Assembly: GCA_018389105.1 (NCBI GenBank)
Contig: JACATO010000629.1
Location: forward strand, 1,116,001-1,180,000
Origin: Nautilus pompilius
Lineage: Eukaryota; Mollusca; Cephalopoda; Nautilida; Nautilidae
Length of the DNA stretch: 64,000 nucleotides
Reading direction: 5' to 3'
A program made the position numbers and the translations under genes. The notes under the pieces were generated by a model that was not told where the DNA came from, did no database searches, and worked only from the letters and a program-made list of their open reading frames with translations. Shown here piece after piece: positions 1 to 13,170 of the stretch (the stretch's first letter is position 1; each line of letters starts with the position of its first letter).

Positions 1-1879
1 TAAAATTACATTGGACAAAGATTAACAGCAGTCTTATCTTAAGTTTCATTGGTCAGTTCTAACTGAAAAAACCAATGAGAAGTAGTGGGAAAAGTTGGGT
101 GATGGGTGGGCCAAACAGGGAGCTAGTGGGATGGTTTCGCAATCTGCCAATTTCTGACATAGGTATTTTTTTTTCTTGATTGGTTTCAAAATAAGTAAGA
201 TTTTTCAAAAGATTTTTTTTTTTTAACTACCTACCAAAATCCTTCTAATAAGTCATAAATCTTTCAAACCCACACAGACCAATGATGATACAGATAAGGC
301 CATAAATAATGCACCACCTTCTGGGCAGCAACTCCAGAAATGTCTCAGGAACCCAGCAGGGGCCAGAGACAGAAAACCTGGTTTCTTTCCATCTTATAGC
401 CCGACCCTGGGCAGACTAGTGTCTCTCCCCGACTTGACTGTGGAAGGTAATCCAAACCCCAGCAGGACATCTCCATCGGACTATGTGCACCTTTTTGGTC
501 ACTGCACATTCCAGAGATGTATGCAGAGTCACTCAGTCTGAAAGTACCTGCAGTGAAACTTACACAATGAAAAAAGACTGGTTTTAATTAAAGCCTATCA
601 TTTCATCAAAAGTTTCAAGTAGAAAAGGAAAAAGGTAATGCTACAGTAGTGCAGTAAAAAGAAAGGAAAAGGCAATGGAATGGTAATCTTGACCAAGTGA
701 TGTATAAGATGTCAGCTATCAGAACTGTTGTATGTATGGCTTTCTTTTCTTTTAATTTACCAGTATATAATAAATGGTAGGTATCTTTTTTGCCAGATTA
801 AATATTGAGGACAGTTATAATTTAAATGTTTTAAAAGAACTCTGTCAAGCACGTGCGCATGCTTCTCATAGCCCATCCCACCCTGTCCTACAATTTGATA
901 TTTAAAAGTGCATTAATTTCAAATTTTTAGTGGCAACAACAAACTAACCTAAAAATATGCATTTTCCTGGCAGATAAAGGTCACATGGTGCTTTCTCCTC
1001 CTACTTTCGTCTGTCACCAGTCACAACTCTTGCCTGATTCCATGATGTCCAACCTGCCTCGTTTCTTTTCCTCCTTACCATCTGTCTCCATGTAGACCCC
1101 CAACCAAATTTCCTTTCGGCCTTCTTGACACCATGACTCGTTACCTTGACCCTTTCCGTTTGCAGCCTGCATTCAGTCTGTTTCTGTCATCCCTGCTTTA
1201 CTGACTTACTAGCCGGTTACCCTACAGGGGCGATGTTTACGTGTGTGCTCAATGAAGCAGCGCTGTTGGTGCCTTTGTTTTATTAAAACAGTTGCAAGTA
1301 GAGAGCACACAGTGTCTTGGGCTGGCAACAAAGAATTTTTCTGCGGCTGTGTGGAAATGGACCAGGTGTAATTTTCTTCAGCAGGAAAAGACCCTGATGA
1401 TGCAAATGAAAGAAGGCAGAAAGTGGTTAATGCAAAAGAACAAGAGAAGCAATCATAGGCCCTAAACATAGATTGGCCCCACTGGGTCTTTTGTTGCCAG
1501 GCAGTAACCATTGACAAAATCTGAAGAATGACATTTGTAGATTTTTACCGTTTCTCCCGTATTTATTGGCAGCAGAATTCTAACAAGAGCATTTGTTCCT
1601 TTGTAAAATGTTTATGTAAGGAACTATGGGAACGCAAAGTCTACGCATTTACATTGTTATTTCTGTTTATGGTTTGTTTTTCAGTGCTATCAGATGTGTC
1701 TAAGAAATTATTAATTAAATTTTCTTACTATGTACTACAGAGATCCCATTTTGAAGTGAGAGTAAGAAACCAGTGGCATAATAATTCATATGACTTCAGT
1801 GCAGTACAACAGCTTACACAATGATCTTGTACAAGTGAATGCTGGAGGCTACTCAGACATAGACTTGTAGGCCTCATGA

Positions 1880-1995
1880 CAGGATGGCCAGGGCAGTGCA
1901 GTGGTAGATCATTGGACTGCTAAGGTCGAATGCTTGAGTTTAATTCTTGCAAGAAACTGGTTCAGGTTGACATCTACCAACACCAGTTATTGTTG
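1880..1995 (+). repeat. tRNA-derived SINE head (degenerate)
   Basis: The segment has a tRNA-like head in which 'cattggactgctaaggt' is followed by a B-box-like 'gagtttaattctt'. The same arrangement appears in the clearer copy at 6.6 kb. Only the tRNA-related part is recognisable; the body downstream has diverged or is truncated. Confidence 0.5.
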
Positions 1996-2207
1996 TTATT
2001 TTTGTTCTACTAACCATTATAATGAGTATGTGGTTGATAGTGTACTGTGTATCTTCTCGCTGCTCCTAATCTAAAAACAGAATAGCATTGTTTATATTGT
2101 CACATCAAGGCAGCATCTACATAAAACGGCAGGGCCTGTACTGCATCATATACTGCAAATATGATCTGCTATCATTTTGCCAAGGGACAATTACAAAAGT
2201 GTGTGCA

Positions 2208-2234
2208 TACACACACACACACACACACACACAC
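2208..2234. repeat. (AC)n microsatellite
   Basis: A perfect AC dinucleotide run of about 27 bases. Confidence 0.95.
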
Positions 2235-4090
2235 TGCCATTCAAAGATATGATCCTACCATATGAAAACACTCGTTGGCTTTTTCAACACTTAATTATTA
2301 ATGAAAACATTATCCAAGCAAAAAACGATTTTAAAACAAATAGAAAAAATTAAAAACCTAGTGAACCATACATCAGAAGATATAAACCATTAATTGGGAA
2401 GTTTATATCCCTTAATATTTTTTTTGCATAATCATGGACTCGCCAGGTTATTGTTGAGAGTGTTAAATTTAGTTCATGCCAAAAGTGAATTATGTTGTTC
2501 AGCTGCCATTTCTTGCTAATAACTTGAATAATCGTTTTCTAAAATATGTTTTTTGTATAAATGTCAAGAAATTGCTATTACTCTGTTTAGCAAATGAAAA
2601 TGGCATCTGAAAACAAAATTTCATATGAAAGAGGGTCACCCATTGTTGTCCTTAAAGCAGGTTATTTCCAATTGGAAATTGTGGAGTAAGATGGCAATAT
2701 GTGGGGTGATATGTAAATAAGCTTTTATAGTATGAGGTCAACTGTCTCAGCCTTGAAAGGGCTAAGGAAGAAAGATAAATCCATGGACAGAAAATAATTT
2801 GCTGTTTTAAAAGTCTAAAGCAGATATTTTCTTTGACAGGTAGCTGATTAACCACTGCCCCTAATTATTCTCTGGTAGTCAGTATCTTAACCTTTACCAC
2901 CAAAATAAGATTAAGCGAGGTGGACACCATGATAGATTAATGTTCCAAATGAAACTCAGTATGCAGTTATCTTGCTAGAGTAGAACTGGGAGGACTTTTT
3001 CTTAAATCATGGTTTTGTTATCTCGCTCTGCAGATCCCAGTCCCCTTGAACTTGGGTGTGATGAAGTAGATGGAAGAGTTAAGAAAGAAAGGGGGGAAAA
3101 AAGGCCCAAAAAATGTCAGTCTGCTACTTGTGAGATGAATGGAGATTACTTACAGTAAATATTTTGAAAAGTTACTGTTCAAAATGTGTGCCAGTTGCTC
3201 ACATGAAATATCATTTATTTTAATGACAAAACACTTGAAGCAATTATGTCATTAGGTGGTCCATGGCTATAGATGCTTTCTTTGATGATTCCCTACACTG
3301 AAAAGATCTATTGGTATTAGATTGGATGAAGGTGCTGGCCTGTCTGTTGTCTTAAACGTCTAATTCAAAAGATGCCACACACTCAAGTGGAGGTAAGCTC
3401 GTGTGCTTCATCACACTGCCACAACATTGCTCCAAATGATGCAGAGTTCTTGTTGTGACCAAACTCCTGCCCAGACAGAAAAACCTAGTATATTCAGTTC
3501 CTTTTCAACAGGTGGGAGGGGGTAAAAAGACAGACCACTACACAGAAATATTGGACTCTCATATCCATTTGTTTTAAATAAAACATTCATTCCACAAAAC
3601 GTTTACAGAAAACTTTCCATATGCATTATTTCTTCAGGTTGACTGGATGTGTTCTTCAAACTGACTTATGTTGACTGACTTCAGGGGCTTCAGCTACTGC
3701 TTTATGGTGCACTGCTGACAGAGCCCTTTTTTATCAAATTTCTTAAGTAATCTGTAAATAAGTTGCTTGGTAGAAGGGTGAATGTGAGGAAATTGTTCTT
3801 CCAGTGTAGCTGCCATGACAGCAGTGTCTTGATACAAAGATCTGTCGATTCTGTTTGTAAGTTTATGTCATCTGAAACAAAAGAAGAAAACAATTACATA
3901 CGTGTACTAGGGACGTTCAGATGAAACTGGCCAGATTCCATTATGCTAATGCTATTTCAGCTGGGTTTCTTGTGTAGTTGAGACATTTGTATCAGCACAG
4001 ATAATGGAGTCATGAGCAAACATTTCAAGGACTACCACAGAGAGGCTAAGTTTCGCATGTCACGATTTTATTTCTTGTCAGTCGCGCGCA

Positions 4091-4110
4091 TGCACACACA
4101 CACACACACA
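4091..4110. repeat. (CA)n microsatellite
   Basis: A short CA dinucleotide run, followed about 40 bases later by a short (GACA)n run near 4150-4165. Confidence 0.9.
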
Positions 4111-5883
4111 AGTATTGTGCTCTATGCACAGTTTCTAGAAAAAAAAAAGACAGACAGACAGACAGATGTCAGCTGTGTTACAATACAAGTAAGTAGCAGA
4201 ATCTGCGTGTGGTCACCACATTTGAAACCTTTTATGGACTAGTGTTGAACATACGCTACTTTTTAACAACCCAGCACAGGGACTGATTCAAATGCCATGG
4301 TCCGGTTGCCACACTTTTACACACATTCACATGTAAACAGATGTGTGCAGAAAAACGTTCACATACTCACCCTCACACACATTTATACATGCATGCACAT
4401 TATTTTGGCCTTTGTTGATTCGAACAGCAAACATCAAAATAAGGGGGGGTTAATTTACTTTGGCCACTTTATTTGTAATTACTATTAAAAAGTAGATCGC
4501 TTTCTGAAAAGACAAAAGTCAGATGAATAAAAGCAGTGAAAATAAGAGTGTTTTTTTAAAGATGTTATGATTAAATTCTTTAATGGTGTTACAATTTTAG
4601 CATGAATGGTGCACTATTTAACTAAGAACCGCGCTAACTTAGTTTACTCGATTTTGGGAGGGCGTCCATCAGCTGCAAAATCATGGTCCCTATCAATCTC
4701 CTTTCAAGATCTTATCAAAAGACCACCAGAGTTCGCTTTGAAGAGCTGTGGTCAGGAATCAGTCTGCAGCAGTTGTCTACCTTGTAGAGCATTCCTGCGT
4801 GCATGTGCTTAAGTTTTGGGGTAGAGAGGGAAACGGTGCAAAGTAAATTAATTTATCAGTCTGCTTTAAGAAGTGTTGTTTGTTTCTATACATCACAATA
4901 AACTTAGGGACTTTTTTTTTTGCATTTTTTCTCAGTATGCACGTGTTTTTTTTTAAATTAAATGATACTGAGTGTAATTAGGGAGCTATCCAGATTTCTG
5001 AACGAGTGTCCATTTCCTCCTTTCCCTGTTGTTGGCATTTTTTCTGGTTATCTTAACTTCTCTTCAATGCAAGTATCCTTGCATCTTCATAGATGGATTG
5101 ATAATGTACAGCAACATAGTCCTGACAATCACTGCAGACAGCTTCATGTCTCAAAGGCTTCTCCAGATTTTTTACTGGGTTTTATCACGGTTTAGTTCTT
5201 GCATATTATGCTAGTTATCTTTTCTTTTAAAATGGCGACAACCTTCATGAAGGTCAAATTCTTATTCCCAACCATGGGTATATAATGTTATCTTCTTTTA
5301 TTTTATTTTCCAATGCTGTTTTTTTTTGCACATCTTAAGAGATCCTTGCTTGATTGCTTTCTGAAAGTAGCATTCATGAGAAATTAGGCTCAGACACTAA
5401 GAATAAAGAAGAAGGGTTATCTCTGTACTCAATGAAGCTTAAAGTTCCTGCGTATGCAATCTTGGTTTATCTGCCAATAATTTCAGACCTTCCCACAATG
5501 CATTTCTATGAAAACTAACAATTAGGTTCTGATCATCAGTGATTGTGTTGTGGATAGAGTAAAAGACTTGAAGAAAAGATAACACTAGACTTTACCAGAA
5601 AAAAAAATCGTGCTAAGAATAACTCAGCCAAAGATATACAACAGCAAGAGAATTAGCTTTGGATCTGGTTTTGAAGATTTATTGACTTGCAGGCATTCAT
5701 GAGTTATTGTAGTGTTGCATTGTGAGGTTTTCTAAATTATTGGAAGATGGTATACAGCCACTCTGTAAAGAGGCAAATTATAATGGTAATAAAACACACA
5801 AACATTAGATAATTAGAATAATAATTTTTTTAAAAAATGATGAAACTGACAAGACATACTAGAAAGTTGGAGTGAATGATGCT

Positions 5884-5900
5884 GTGTGTGTGTGTGTGTG
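5884..5900. repeat. (TG)n microsatellite
   Basis: A short run of TG repeats. Confidence 0.85.
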
Positions 5901-6616
5901 CTTTATTCTTATACTTCTGGACCAAACATTTCTTGCTGTGTTACAGACTTCTGGTAATTCAGGATATACTGGAATTCCGCACCTAATTATGCTGTTTTTT
6001 TTTTTTTTTTAAATGAGTGAATTTTAAGCTATTTGCATTTTTAAAATAGCTTCTATTTCTTTCTTAACTCAGCATCCATTGTTGACACTTGCATTAAGTT
6101 TAGTAATTTAGAGCAACACTAAAATCTAACCGCTTTAACATTCAGCTTTATTTCCTATGAATGATTTATGGAAGATGTTCAGAGAGCACAATTCATCCAC
6201 TGGCTGGCATTCGGTAAGCATCCTGGGATAAACATATTCCACCCATCACAAATGACTTAGTCATACCCATTGTTGAGCAATTTTCTGACATCGTTAGACT
6301 CGTTATCTTATAACTAGATTACTCCAGGTCCTTATCAGTGTAGTTCACCAAAACAGCTATGCTATATTGATGACATTTCGCTGGCCCTGGACTCCTAATG
6401 TTTGTCAAGTTTTTATTGTCCAGTATCAACAGCACAATGGAGCAGACAAAAATCTCAAAATGTACTAAATTTCTATCAGCTTCAGAGTATCTTCAAAAAC
6501 AACAAATCATTTTGTTTATTTCCTGCATGTAAAACTGGACGATGGAATGTCGATCGGGTTACTTTTGTGGGCAAGTAGAGACTATTCTTTGAAAGGTTGG
6601 CATCAACAACGCAATC

Positions 6617-6830
6617 GATGGGGTGGTCTAGTCATAGACCACTGGACTGCTAAGGTAGAGGGCCAGAGTGCGAATCTCAGTCGGGGCCAGCTCAGTTTTC
6701 GGGTTGCCTCTTTTTGTTTCTTCTCACTTTTCTTTACTAGCTGGCCTTGTGGATTTCCTCCCACATCTGAAAAGGTGAAGAGTTCTAGGAGGGACCTTTT
6801 TACTTTAGGTGTGGGACTAATTTCTGTACC
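6617..6830 (+). repeat. tRNA-derived SINE, best copy
   Basis: The 5' part looks like a tRNA gene: 'tagaccactggactgctaag' is followed by a B-box-like 'gagtgcgaatctc'. The body then carries blocks shared with other copies: 'ctagctggccttgtgga', 'cctcccacatctgaaaa', 'gaagagttctaggaggga'. Related copies lie at 10.66 and 62.22 kb on + and at 12.27, 12.99, 20.74 and 25.19 kb on -. The open frame across it is incidental. I have not assigned it to a named SINE family. Confidence 0.75.
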
Positions 6831-9009
6831 TTGTTTTTCTCCACTTAATTTAGGAAACCGAAACCAGGGGGGTTGGTTTTCTCTGGTGGATGGATGTCGT
6901 GTGTGCCGGTGTCAGCGTGCAGATTTAAAGATGAAACATCTGGTGGCCTAAAGATAAACTTTCATGGATTATGGTGCTAGATTACACATTTCACCACTGC
7001 ATTTTATGAATGCAGTTCAGATAAAATCAACTTGATTATAGAAATCGCAAATTTAATGGTAATTAAGCAAATAACTTGATCATAAAAATGCTTCCCTTTT
7101 CTTTTTTTTTTCACAAATTAAACTAAATGCTATTTCCTTTTATTCCTGACATACATGTGTTACCTAGACCTCATCTTGTTGTCTGGCAGCAGCTTCCTTT
7201 ATGGACTTCTTCATTAGTTTTTAACTCATTCCAGTGTACAAGTTTCCATTTTTTTTGCAGCCTTAAAATTCTGAAGTAAATAAGTCTGATACTTAATTAA
7301 AATGAACGATTTTATGAGGACACATCTTGATCTCTCGCTCAAAGTTCCGCTCTCAAGACATCTGCCATTGTTGTTGAATATTCAGTGGGTTTATTGATTT
7401 ATCAGCTGACCATTGAAGGCTGATTGCAGGAAGCGTTTGACGAACATCGGGACATTTTTATTTACAGCGTAGCTTCAAATATTCATGTTTTCCTAAAATA
7501 AATATCCAGGGCCACCTCAAGAAAGCAAAAAAAAAGGGGACGTGGAATTCGGCTTTTTCCCTGGGTTAAAATGAAAGATTTAAATAAAAAGAAAAAGAAC
7601 TGTCAGCCAGGGGTTGATTTTGGAAAGTAATTCTTGATGCAGTGGTGATGGTTGTGGCCTTGTGTTTGTTTTACAGTCTTTACATCCCCTGGATGTTTTT
7701 TAAAAAAAACCCTCCCCCCCACCTTTTTTTTTTTTTTTAAATCAGTTTTCTATGTTTTCAAATTAATATTTATGCTGATCTCTGGAATTCAGAGAACTAA
7801 ACTTTACAACTTTAAGTTATACTTATGTCCTGCTTGACCTCTCCCCTTTGGTGCTAGTTGTTGTGGGAATAGGTTGTTGAAACACTGGGAATTCCTAACT
7901 AAATATGTAGATGAGGCTATAATTGATGTCATGTGCTTTAACCCTTTGATCTAAAGATCATAGCACAACACAGTGCATGATACATTTTTTTTAAAATAAA
8001 AAAAAACCCACCTGGATTAGTGCCATTCTACTAATTAAGTATACAGGCAAACTTTTATGCATATCTACATTTTAAAAAGACAGACATTGATGTCTTTTAA
8101 TAAACAAAATGAATTTATTGTATAAAAACTTTTGTTTTTAATAACTCTACTCTATTATTAACTTTATTAGAATTCCATTAAATTAAAAATTTTGATGCAT
8201 AAGACGACAAACAAATTAGTAGGATTCTGTAGTTCTGTCTGCCATATGGTACTGCTGATGTTCAAATAGATTCCATTACAGCAATGCTATTTTATCTGGA
8301 TGAACATCTCTAGTATGTTGTGTGCGCTCTAACATCACAACGTTTTCTACTTTCACTTCAAAGGTGCTCAGTAACAAAAGACAGCAGTCTTTGAAGTACT
8401 CACACGAGAATGTTTAATTATTCCTTATATACAACTGAATCAGGGATAACGGAACTGCGTCTTAAAAAACATGGACTCTGTTCATCCAACTGAAGTTGTT
8501 TTTCAGTTTTTAAAATATTGCTCAGCTATTGAGAAAAAATCAAAATTTTGGTAGGATGAGCAACTGAAGTCTGAAAATAATAACATTGTAAGGGGGGTTA
8601 AAATTACCTGATTCGTGGTTTCTTTGCTGCATTGTAATGAGAATCCACTTGCATGCATTTTGTATTATAAACTTTTTGGTACATGCAGTTTTTTAATAAC
8701 TGATTACACTGGACGACTAAATATAAATTTTTGTCTGCTACTGAGGCATATGTAGGCGTCCTTTATCAAATCAAGCAACTGATCCCAAATCTGAAGCCAG
8801 AGTTGACCCAGCCAATCATGATTTGTAGTTACAAAAAATGTCATTCTCAGTCATCTTTTATTAATGAATCAAGCACATCCCAAAAAATGAATTCATTTCA
8901 CAATTCAGACACACTGTATATTGCGCAGTGACTGTTATCCATAGGCTCAAATACATTATATAAAGTATACATTAACCGTTTAGAAATGCTTTAAGTAGTC
9001 GATTTTACA

Positions 9010-9635
9010 CTTGTGAATAGCAGTGGTTTGTCTCTGAAGAAACCAACAACAGTCCCCCACCATCTTGGAGTTGAATCTCGCCTGATTGTGGGTCTCCACT
9101 GCCTTTATGTGTTGGTGGAACCTCTCTCCATGCTCATCGCTCACAGCAACAAACATTGGATGGGAAGAAATCCAAGGGTAAATGAAGAAAATGCAACTTC
9201 ATCGACATATGCCAACCAATTTCTTCAAAGGCTTTTATCGCGTCTTGAACCAACTTGGCATAGTTGTCTGCTTTATGGTTCCCAAGGAAATTGTGGACTG
9301 CTGGCTTGAAAGCCTCCCATGCAGCCATCTCCAGTGGGTTGAGCCTCGACTGGAAGACTGGATCGGACGAATTTGTGTGGTCCGACAAATATTCTAGCCT
9401 TCAACTTGGCATCAGTTAAAATCACTCCAAATTTTTCTTTCAGATAAAGAAATCCTGCACCTTCAACACTCATCGCCACCACATCCATACACTGAGAAGA
9501 ACAGCATACAACTGACACTTCTCCACTACGGTGCATGAGGCGCGGTATTCGTGTATGTACGTGTAAGCGGGCGACCATGTGGTTCTCCCACGTAGCCTGC
9601 TGTGTGTACACGGTACTAGGTACTAAAAAGAACAC
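9010..9635 (-). pseudogene. Remnant of an unclassified transposon-associated protein
   Basis: On the minus strand, three overlapping frames together make one continuous protein-like stretch. It contains 'LKEKFGVILTDAKLKARIFVGP', then 'WEAFKPAVHNFLGNHKADNY', 'MSMKLHFLHLPLDFFP', 'VSDEHGERFHQ' and a 'GDCCWFLQ' ending. At least two frameshifts (near 9.33-9.38 kb and near 9.14 kb) break it. I know this combination (a FLGN..A.NY block, K.HFLH..LDFFP, then SDEHGERFHQ) as a recurrent uncharacterised protein in repeat-rich invertebrate genomes, and I infer a mobile-element origin. I cannot name the element class and saw no catalytic DDE or reverse transcriptase motif. No terminal repeats were identified. 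Confidence 0.6.
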
Positions 9636-10659
9636 TCAAAATATATAACATTAGATTTCCATTTATCTCTGTAACTAAAAATCTTTACATATTGGGTTAA
9701 TTCTGATTTCAGATTTGAAAACAGCATACTTGAATTAGTCAAAGGAGCATACTTTTTCCTCAGTAGCAAACTGGTTGTTGTCCAGTGTTATTAATTTATA
9801 TTTTTTTTTAGAAAAAAAATAGTGTATGTATTACACAAGGAAGACTCAATGTCTGCAATTATTCATTGCTTATTTGCTAGTGCCCACCAATCCTAAAAAA
9901 ATCTCTCTCTCCTCACCTCAGAGATTTGTATTCATAATTTGGTATCATTCAGTTTTAATATCTTAAATGGAGAGAAGAACCAACGATGTGAGCAAAACAG
10001 TTACATACAGTAATTTTAGCGGTGTCAAAATTTAAAGGCCTCAGGCTGGCAGGATACATCTGTCATTTCTCTCTCTCACTCTCTCTCTACAAATATCACT
10101 TCCAAAACAATAAAATACTCTGCCAAATCTGGTAGCTGTAGCCTAGTTATTCCATTCTCAGTATCACACAATTTCCTGAAACTAAAATGGGATCCCAATC
10201 GTTTATTTCATGATTTATATAAGAAAAAAAGAAAACAAATATCGATGTTCCTAGATTATATATTTTTTACCAGATGTCAAAGTTTTCAAGTTGGCTTTCA
10301 TCATCGTTTTCTATCATAGAATTTTGAATTTTGTTGAAAATGGCTGTGTCGGGCAGCTGTAATATAGTAAAGCACCCAGCAACTAGAAATGGGCCATTAT
10401 TATTAAAGGAAAACCTTAGTGTAGAAATTTAATTTGCATGTTTCTTCACGTTGACAAATTATAGCCAGTACCAATACCAAACAACCACTGAAGTCTCTTG
10501 ATGGGTAAGATGGCTTTATTTACTCCACAACTAAATAACTCACTTATATCATCATTTTCACAGTAACGTTAAACTTTTGATACATTTTAAATATATGGAG
10601 AATGCTATAGCTCTCATGTCAAGAAGACTGCAAACTAGTTTATGTATGTCATGAGGGTG

Positions 10660-10870
10660 TATATGGTAGTCTGTTGGTTAGACTATGGACTGCCTTGGTT
10701 GAGGGCCTGAGTTGCAATCCTACTTGGCACCAACTCGGTTTGGTGTATGTGTACCTTCCTGGCATGGTGTATTCTTGTTTTTCTTTCTCAGGCAGGCATC
10801 TGGGTTTTATTTGGTTTTCTTCCACATCTAAAATGGTTATAGCAGGGATTGATTTGGAAGTTCTGGGGTC
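10660..10870 (+). repeat. tRNA-derived SINE copy
   Basis: It has the same organisation as the 6.6-kb copy: a tRNA-like head ('gactatggactgccttgg', then 'gagttgcaatcct'), a 'ttggtgtatgtgtaccttcctggca' segment and a 'cttccacatctaaaatgg' block. The copy is diverged and spans an incidental open frame. Confidence 0.65.
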
Positions 10871-12264
10871 CTGCCACATATAAGTCTTCAAATGATAATC
10901 ATGCTAGCATGGTTGGGTGCCACCATTCAGAATCATATTGTGCATGCATTCAGCTATGTCAGATGATCTGTATATCACTGCTTTTCTATTCTCTCTTAAG
11001 AAGAGCTCACAACATAAGATGGCTATCTCCAAATTCATATGAAAATATTTCTTACATAAATTCTAATCTTTTATTATAATTTTAACATGATAAATACTTA
11101 AATTATTTTTATAACATTTACAAATAAATTACAAAGCTAACACTAATGTAAAAAAGCAAACAAACCAGGTTTACTGTGCCAATAAAAAATATATTTTATT
11201 TTAATACTGTCACAGTTTTATAGAATGTTCAGCTATGAAATTTTGGATCATCAGTTCTAATCTTTGCTATAATAATTCACACACACCCTATAAAATTGGT
11301 GAGTTTATTAGGAATCATCAACATCATCATCACCAGAAAATGAGCCATTGAGGTGAGCAGGACATTCTCGTAGAAAGAGTGGTGTTAAAAATGCATGTAG
11401 TGGTTGAGATATGGTTTCCATTTGTTCATCTCACTGATAGGTGAGACTTGTTATTACTTCTCTTAGAGCTAAAGGAGCTGCTCAACCATTACTTGCTGTC
11501 TGTATCATTTCTTATTGATCAGCTCTGCTCTTTCTAGCAGTGAAATAATTTTTTTTAAAAATTATTATTATTCTTTCATGGTTTTATGGTGAAGTGTAAT
11601 TTATCTTTTACTCTGCTGACTGAGTCAACGAGTGTGCGTTTTGCTTAAATCATTGTATGTAGACAAAGGATTTTAATGTTTACATTTTGCAGTTAAATAA
11701 CTGCTCTTGCATCTGTTGACTCCCGGTGATATGTAAGCTGCCTGGGAGTCATGCAGCAATTTCGAAAAACTAATTTTATCTAAATGCAGTCACTCTAAAA
11801 TATCAGAATACAGAGCTGAAGAGATTTTTAAAAGTTAATCCCAGAAAACTAATCATGGCCACAGGTCTGCTGCGCTTGCTGATCCATTTTAATAGCAGTG
11901 TATTTGCAGTTGTGAGGTCTGCTATCTGTAGCATAATCATCGTCATCAAGTCTGGCATGGTCTTTGGTAGTCTAATTTTAGCCAAGTTCTATTAGAGCTA
12001 ATGGATGTTTGATTTTCTGTAGTGTTGTGTTCATGGGAATAGCTTCCAAGCTGCTGCTTACAGTGACTTGTTTCAGATTCATTATACCCCTGCTATGATT
12101 ATTGTTTCTCTTCTCTTTCTATGATGATCATCATCTACAAATCTAATTTTACCTGATGAGGTGATGTAGTCGTCATGGTTTCTGAACAACCACTGCCTTT
12201 CCTATATCTTGTAGGGCTTGGCGCTTCATTTTTTAGCTAGAAATGGAAAAATGCCTGTCAGTGC

Positions 12265-12400
12265 TCTTCTTTTTTTTCTGTGGGTGGAAAACCACACCAC
12301 AAGAGAGTGAGAACAAACCATGTGGTAGAAAGTTTACAAGTCCAAGTTGTTCTCTGACAGGGATCAAACTTTGACCCTCATTGACTGGTGCACTACATAC
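12265..12400 (-). repeat. tRNA-derived SINE copy, reversed
   Basis: Reverse-strand copy of the SINE. It shows the 'aagagagtgagaacaaacca' block (compare 'gaagagtgagaataaact' at 25.3 kb) followed by 'gacagggatcaaactttga', the complement of the B-box region. Confidence 0.55.
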
Positions 12401-12404
12401 TTTT

Positions 12405-12605
12405 TTGGGGGGTGGTGCAATTGTTGGGGCATGTGTGTGAAGTTGCAAGTGTGTGGTGGGAGGTGGGTCGGTTCCACAACCAGCCGCCTCAGCTGTTTAT
12501 AATTGAGGCCTTATTTCGACCTGTATTATTTTTTAGTATTAGTGTACCTCATCCTAGGGAGAGCAGGAGAGGTAGGTTTATCCAGGCTGAACCCTCTAGA
12601 ACAGA
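12405..12605 (+). repeat. Dispersed repeat, second family
   Basis: This stretch shares a series of ordered blocks with 39.64-39.83 kb: 'ggttccac', 'agctgtttataatt.gaggt', 'agcaggagaggt', 'tttatccaagtg/tttatccaggct' and the following 'cctc' region. The order and spacing are conserved, so the two are copies of one diverged element. It has no coding content that I recognise. Confidence 0.5.
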
Positions 12606-12989
12606 GTTTTCTCTCTGTGTGTCCTTGGCCATCCACTGTTCCATTTGTTTCTCTCCTTGAATAAAATCACTGGGTCTTCTGAGTAGCATTCCTTGTAGTT
12701 AGTTACGGCTCAGCACTTTCAGTAACCTTCTCTTACTTAGATCAATTTAATCTCAAAATTTGTTCGATGTAAGATTCCCGATAAACAAGAATAATAGTTT
12801 TGCAATTTGGTAATTGCCATTTATTTTATTTTGGAAGGTTTCCCATTCATTTGTTGCTCTGTGCTGAACATTGTTTGAGGTCAACATGTCATGTCAGGCA
12901 GAATCTTTTTAATGGTCCTACACAACACATGCCTCCTTTCTGTTGGTCAGTTTGTTTTCTACAATGACCTGATTCAGATTGGAAGAGGT

Positions 12990-13170
12990 GTGTTAGACTT
13001 CGACAGGGAATTCTTACTAGAGCTCTTCATTTTTAGGAGGAAACTGGAGTGCTTGGAAGAAATCCATGCAGCTGGCTGAGGAAGAGTGAGAAGAAAACAC
13101 ACAAGAGAGGTTTGCCAAACCAAAATGTTCAAAATAGGTACACACAGGGGCAGTGGAGTTCAAACTTTAC
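12990..13170 (-). repeat. tRNA-derived SINE copy, reversed
   Basis: It contains 'gacttcgacagggaattctt', 'ctagagctcttcattttta' and 'gaggaagagtgagaagaaa', which are the complements of the SINE body blocks, ending in a B-box-like 'gtggagttcaaacttt'. Confidence 0.6.

Larger units (their letters stand above)
1..8990. other. AT-rich noncoding DNA (5' flank or upstream intron)
   Basis: No exon with a credible splice frame or recognisable domain was found on either strand. I looked specifically for further LRR exons (acceptor, about 70 bases of LRR coding, phase-2 donor) and saw none. The short open frames here look like chance or fall in repeats. Contents are SINE copies near 1.9 kb and 6.6 kb, AC/GT microsatellites and poly-T/poly-A runs. 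Because receptor exons start at 17.26 kb in the middle of the LRR domain, this stretch is most simply part of a long upstream intron. Confidence 0.6.

Noticed and set aside
3001..3100. Possible exon after the good acceptor 'ctcgctctgcag' near 3032
   Set aside because: The following sequence has stops in all useful phases and no LRR pattern or matching donor.
6547..6951. 134-codon open frame
   Set aside because: It runs across a SINE copy and has no protein motif.
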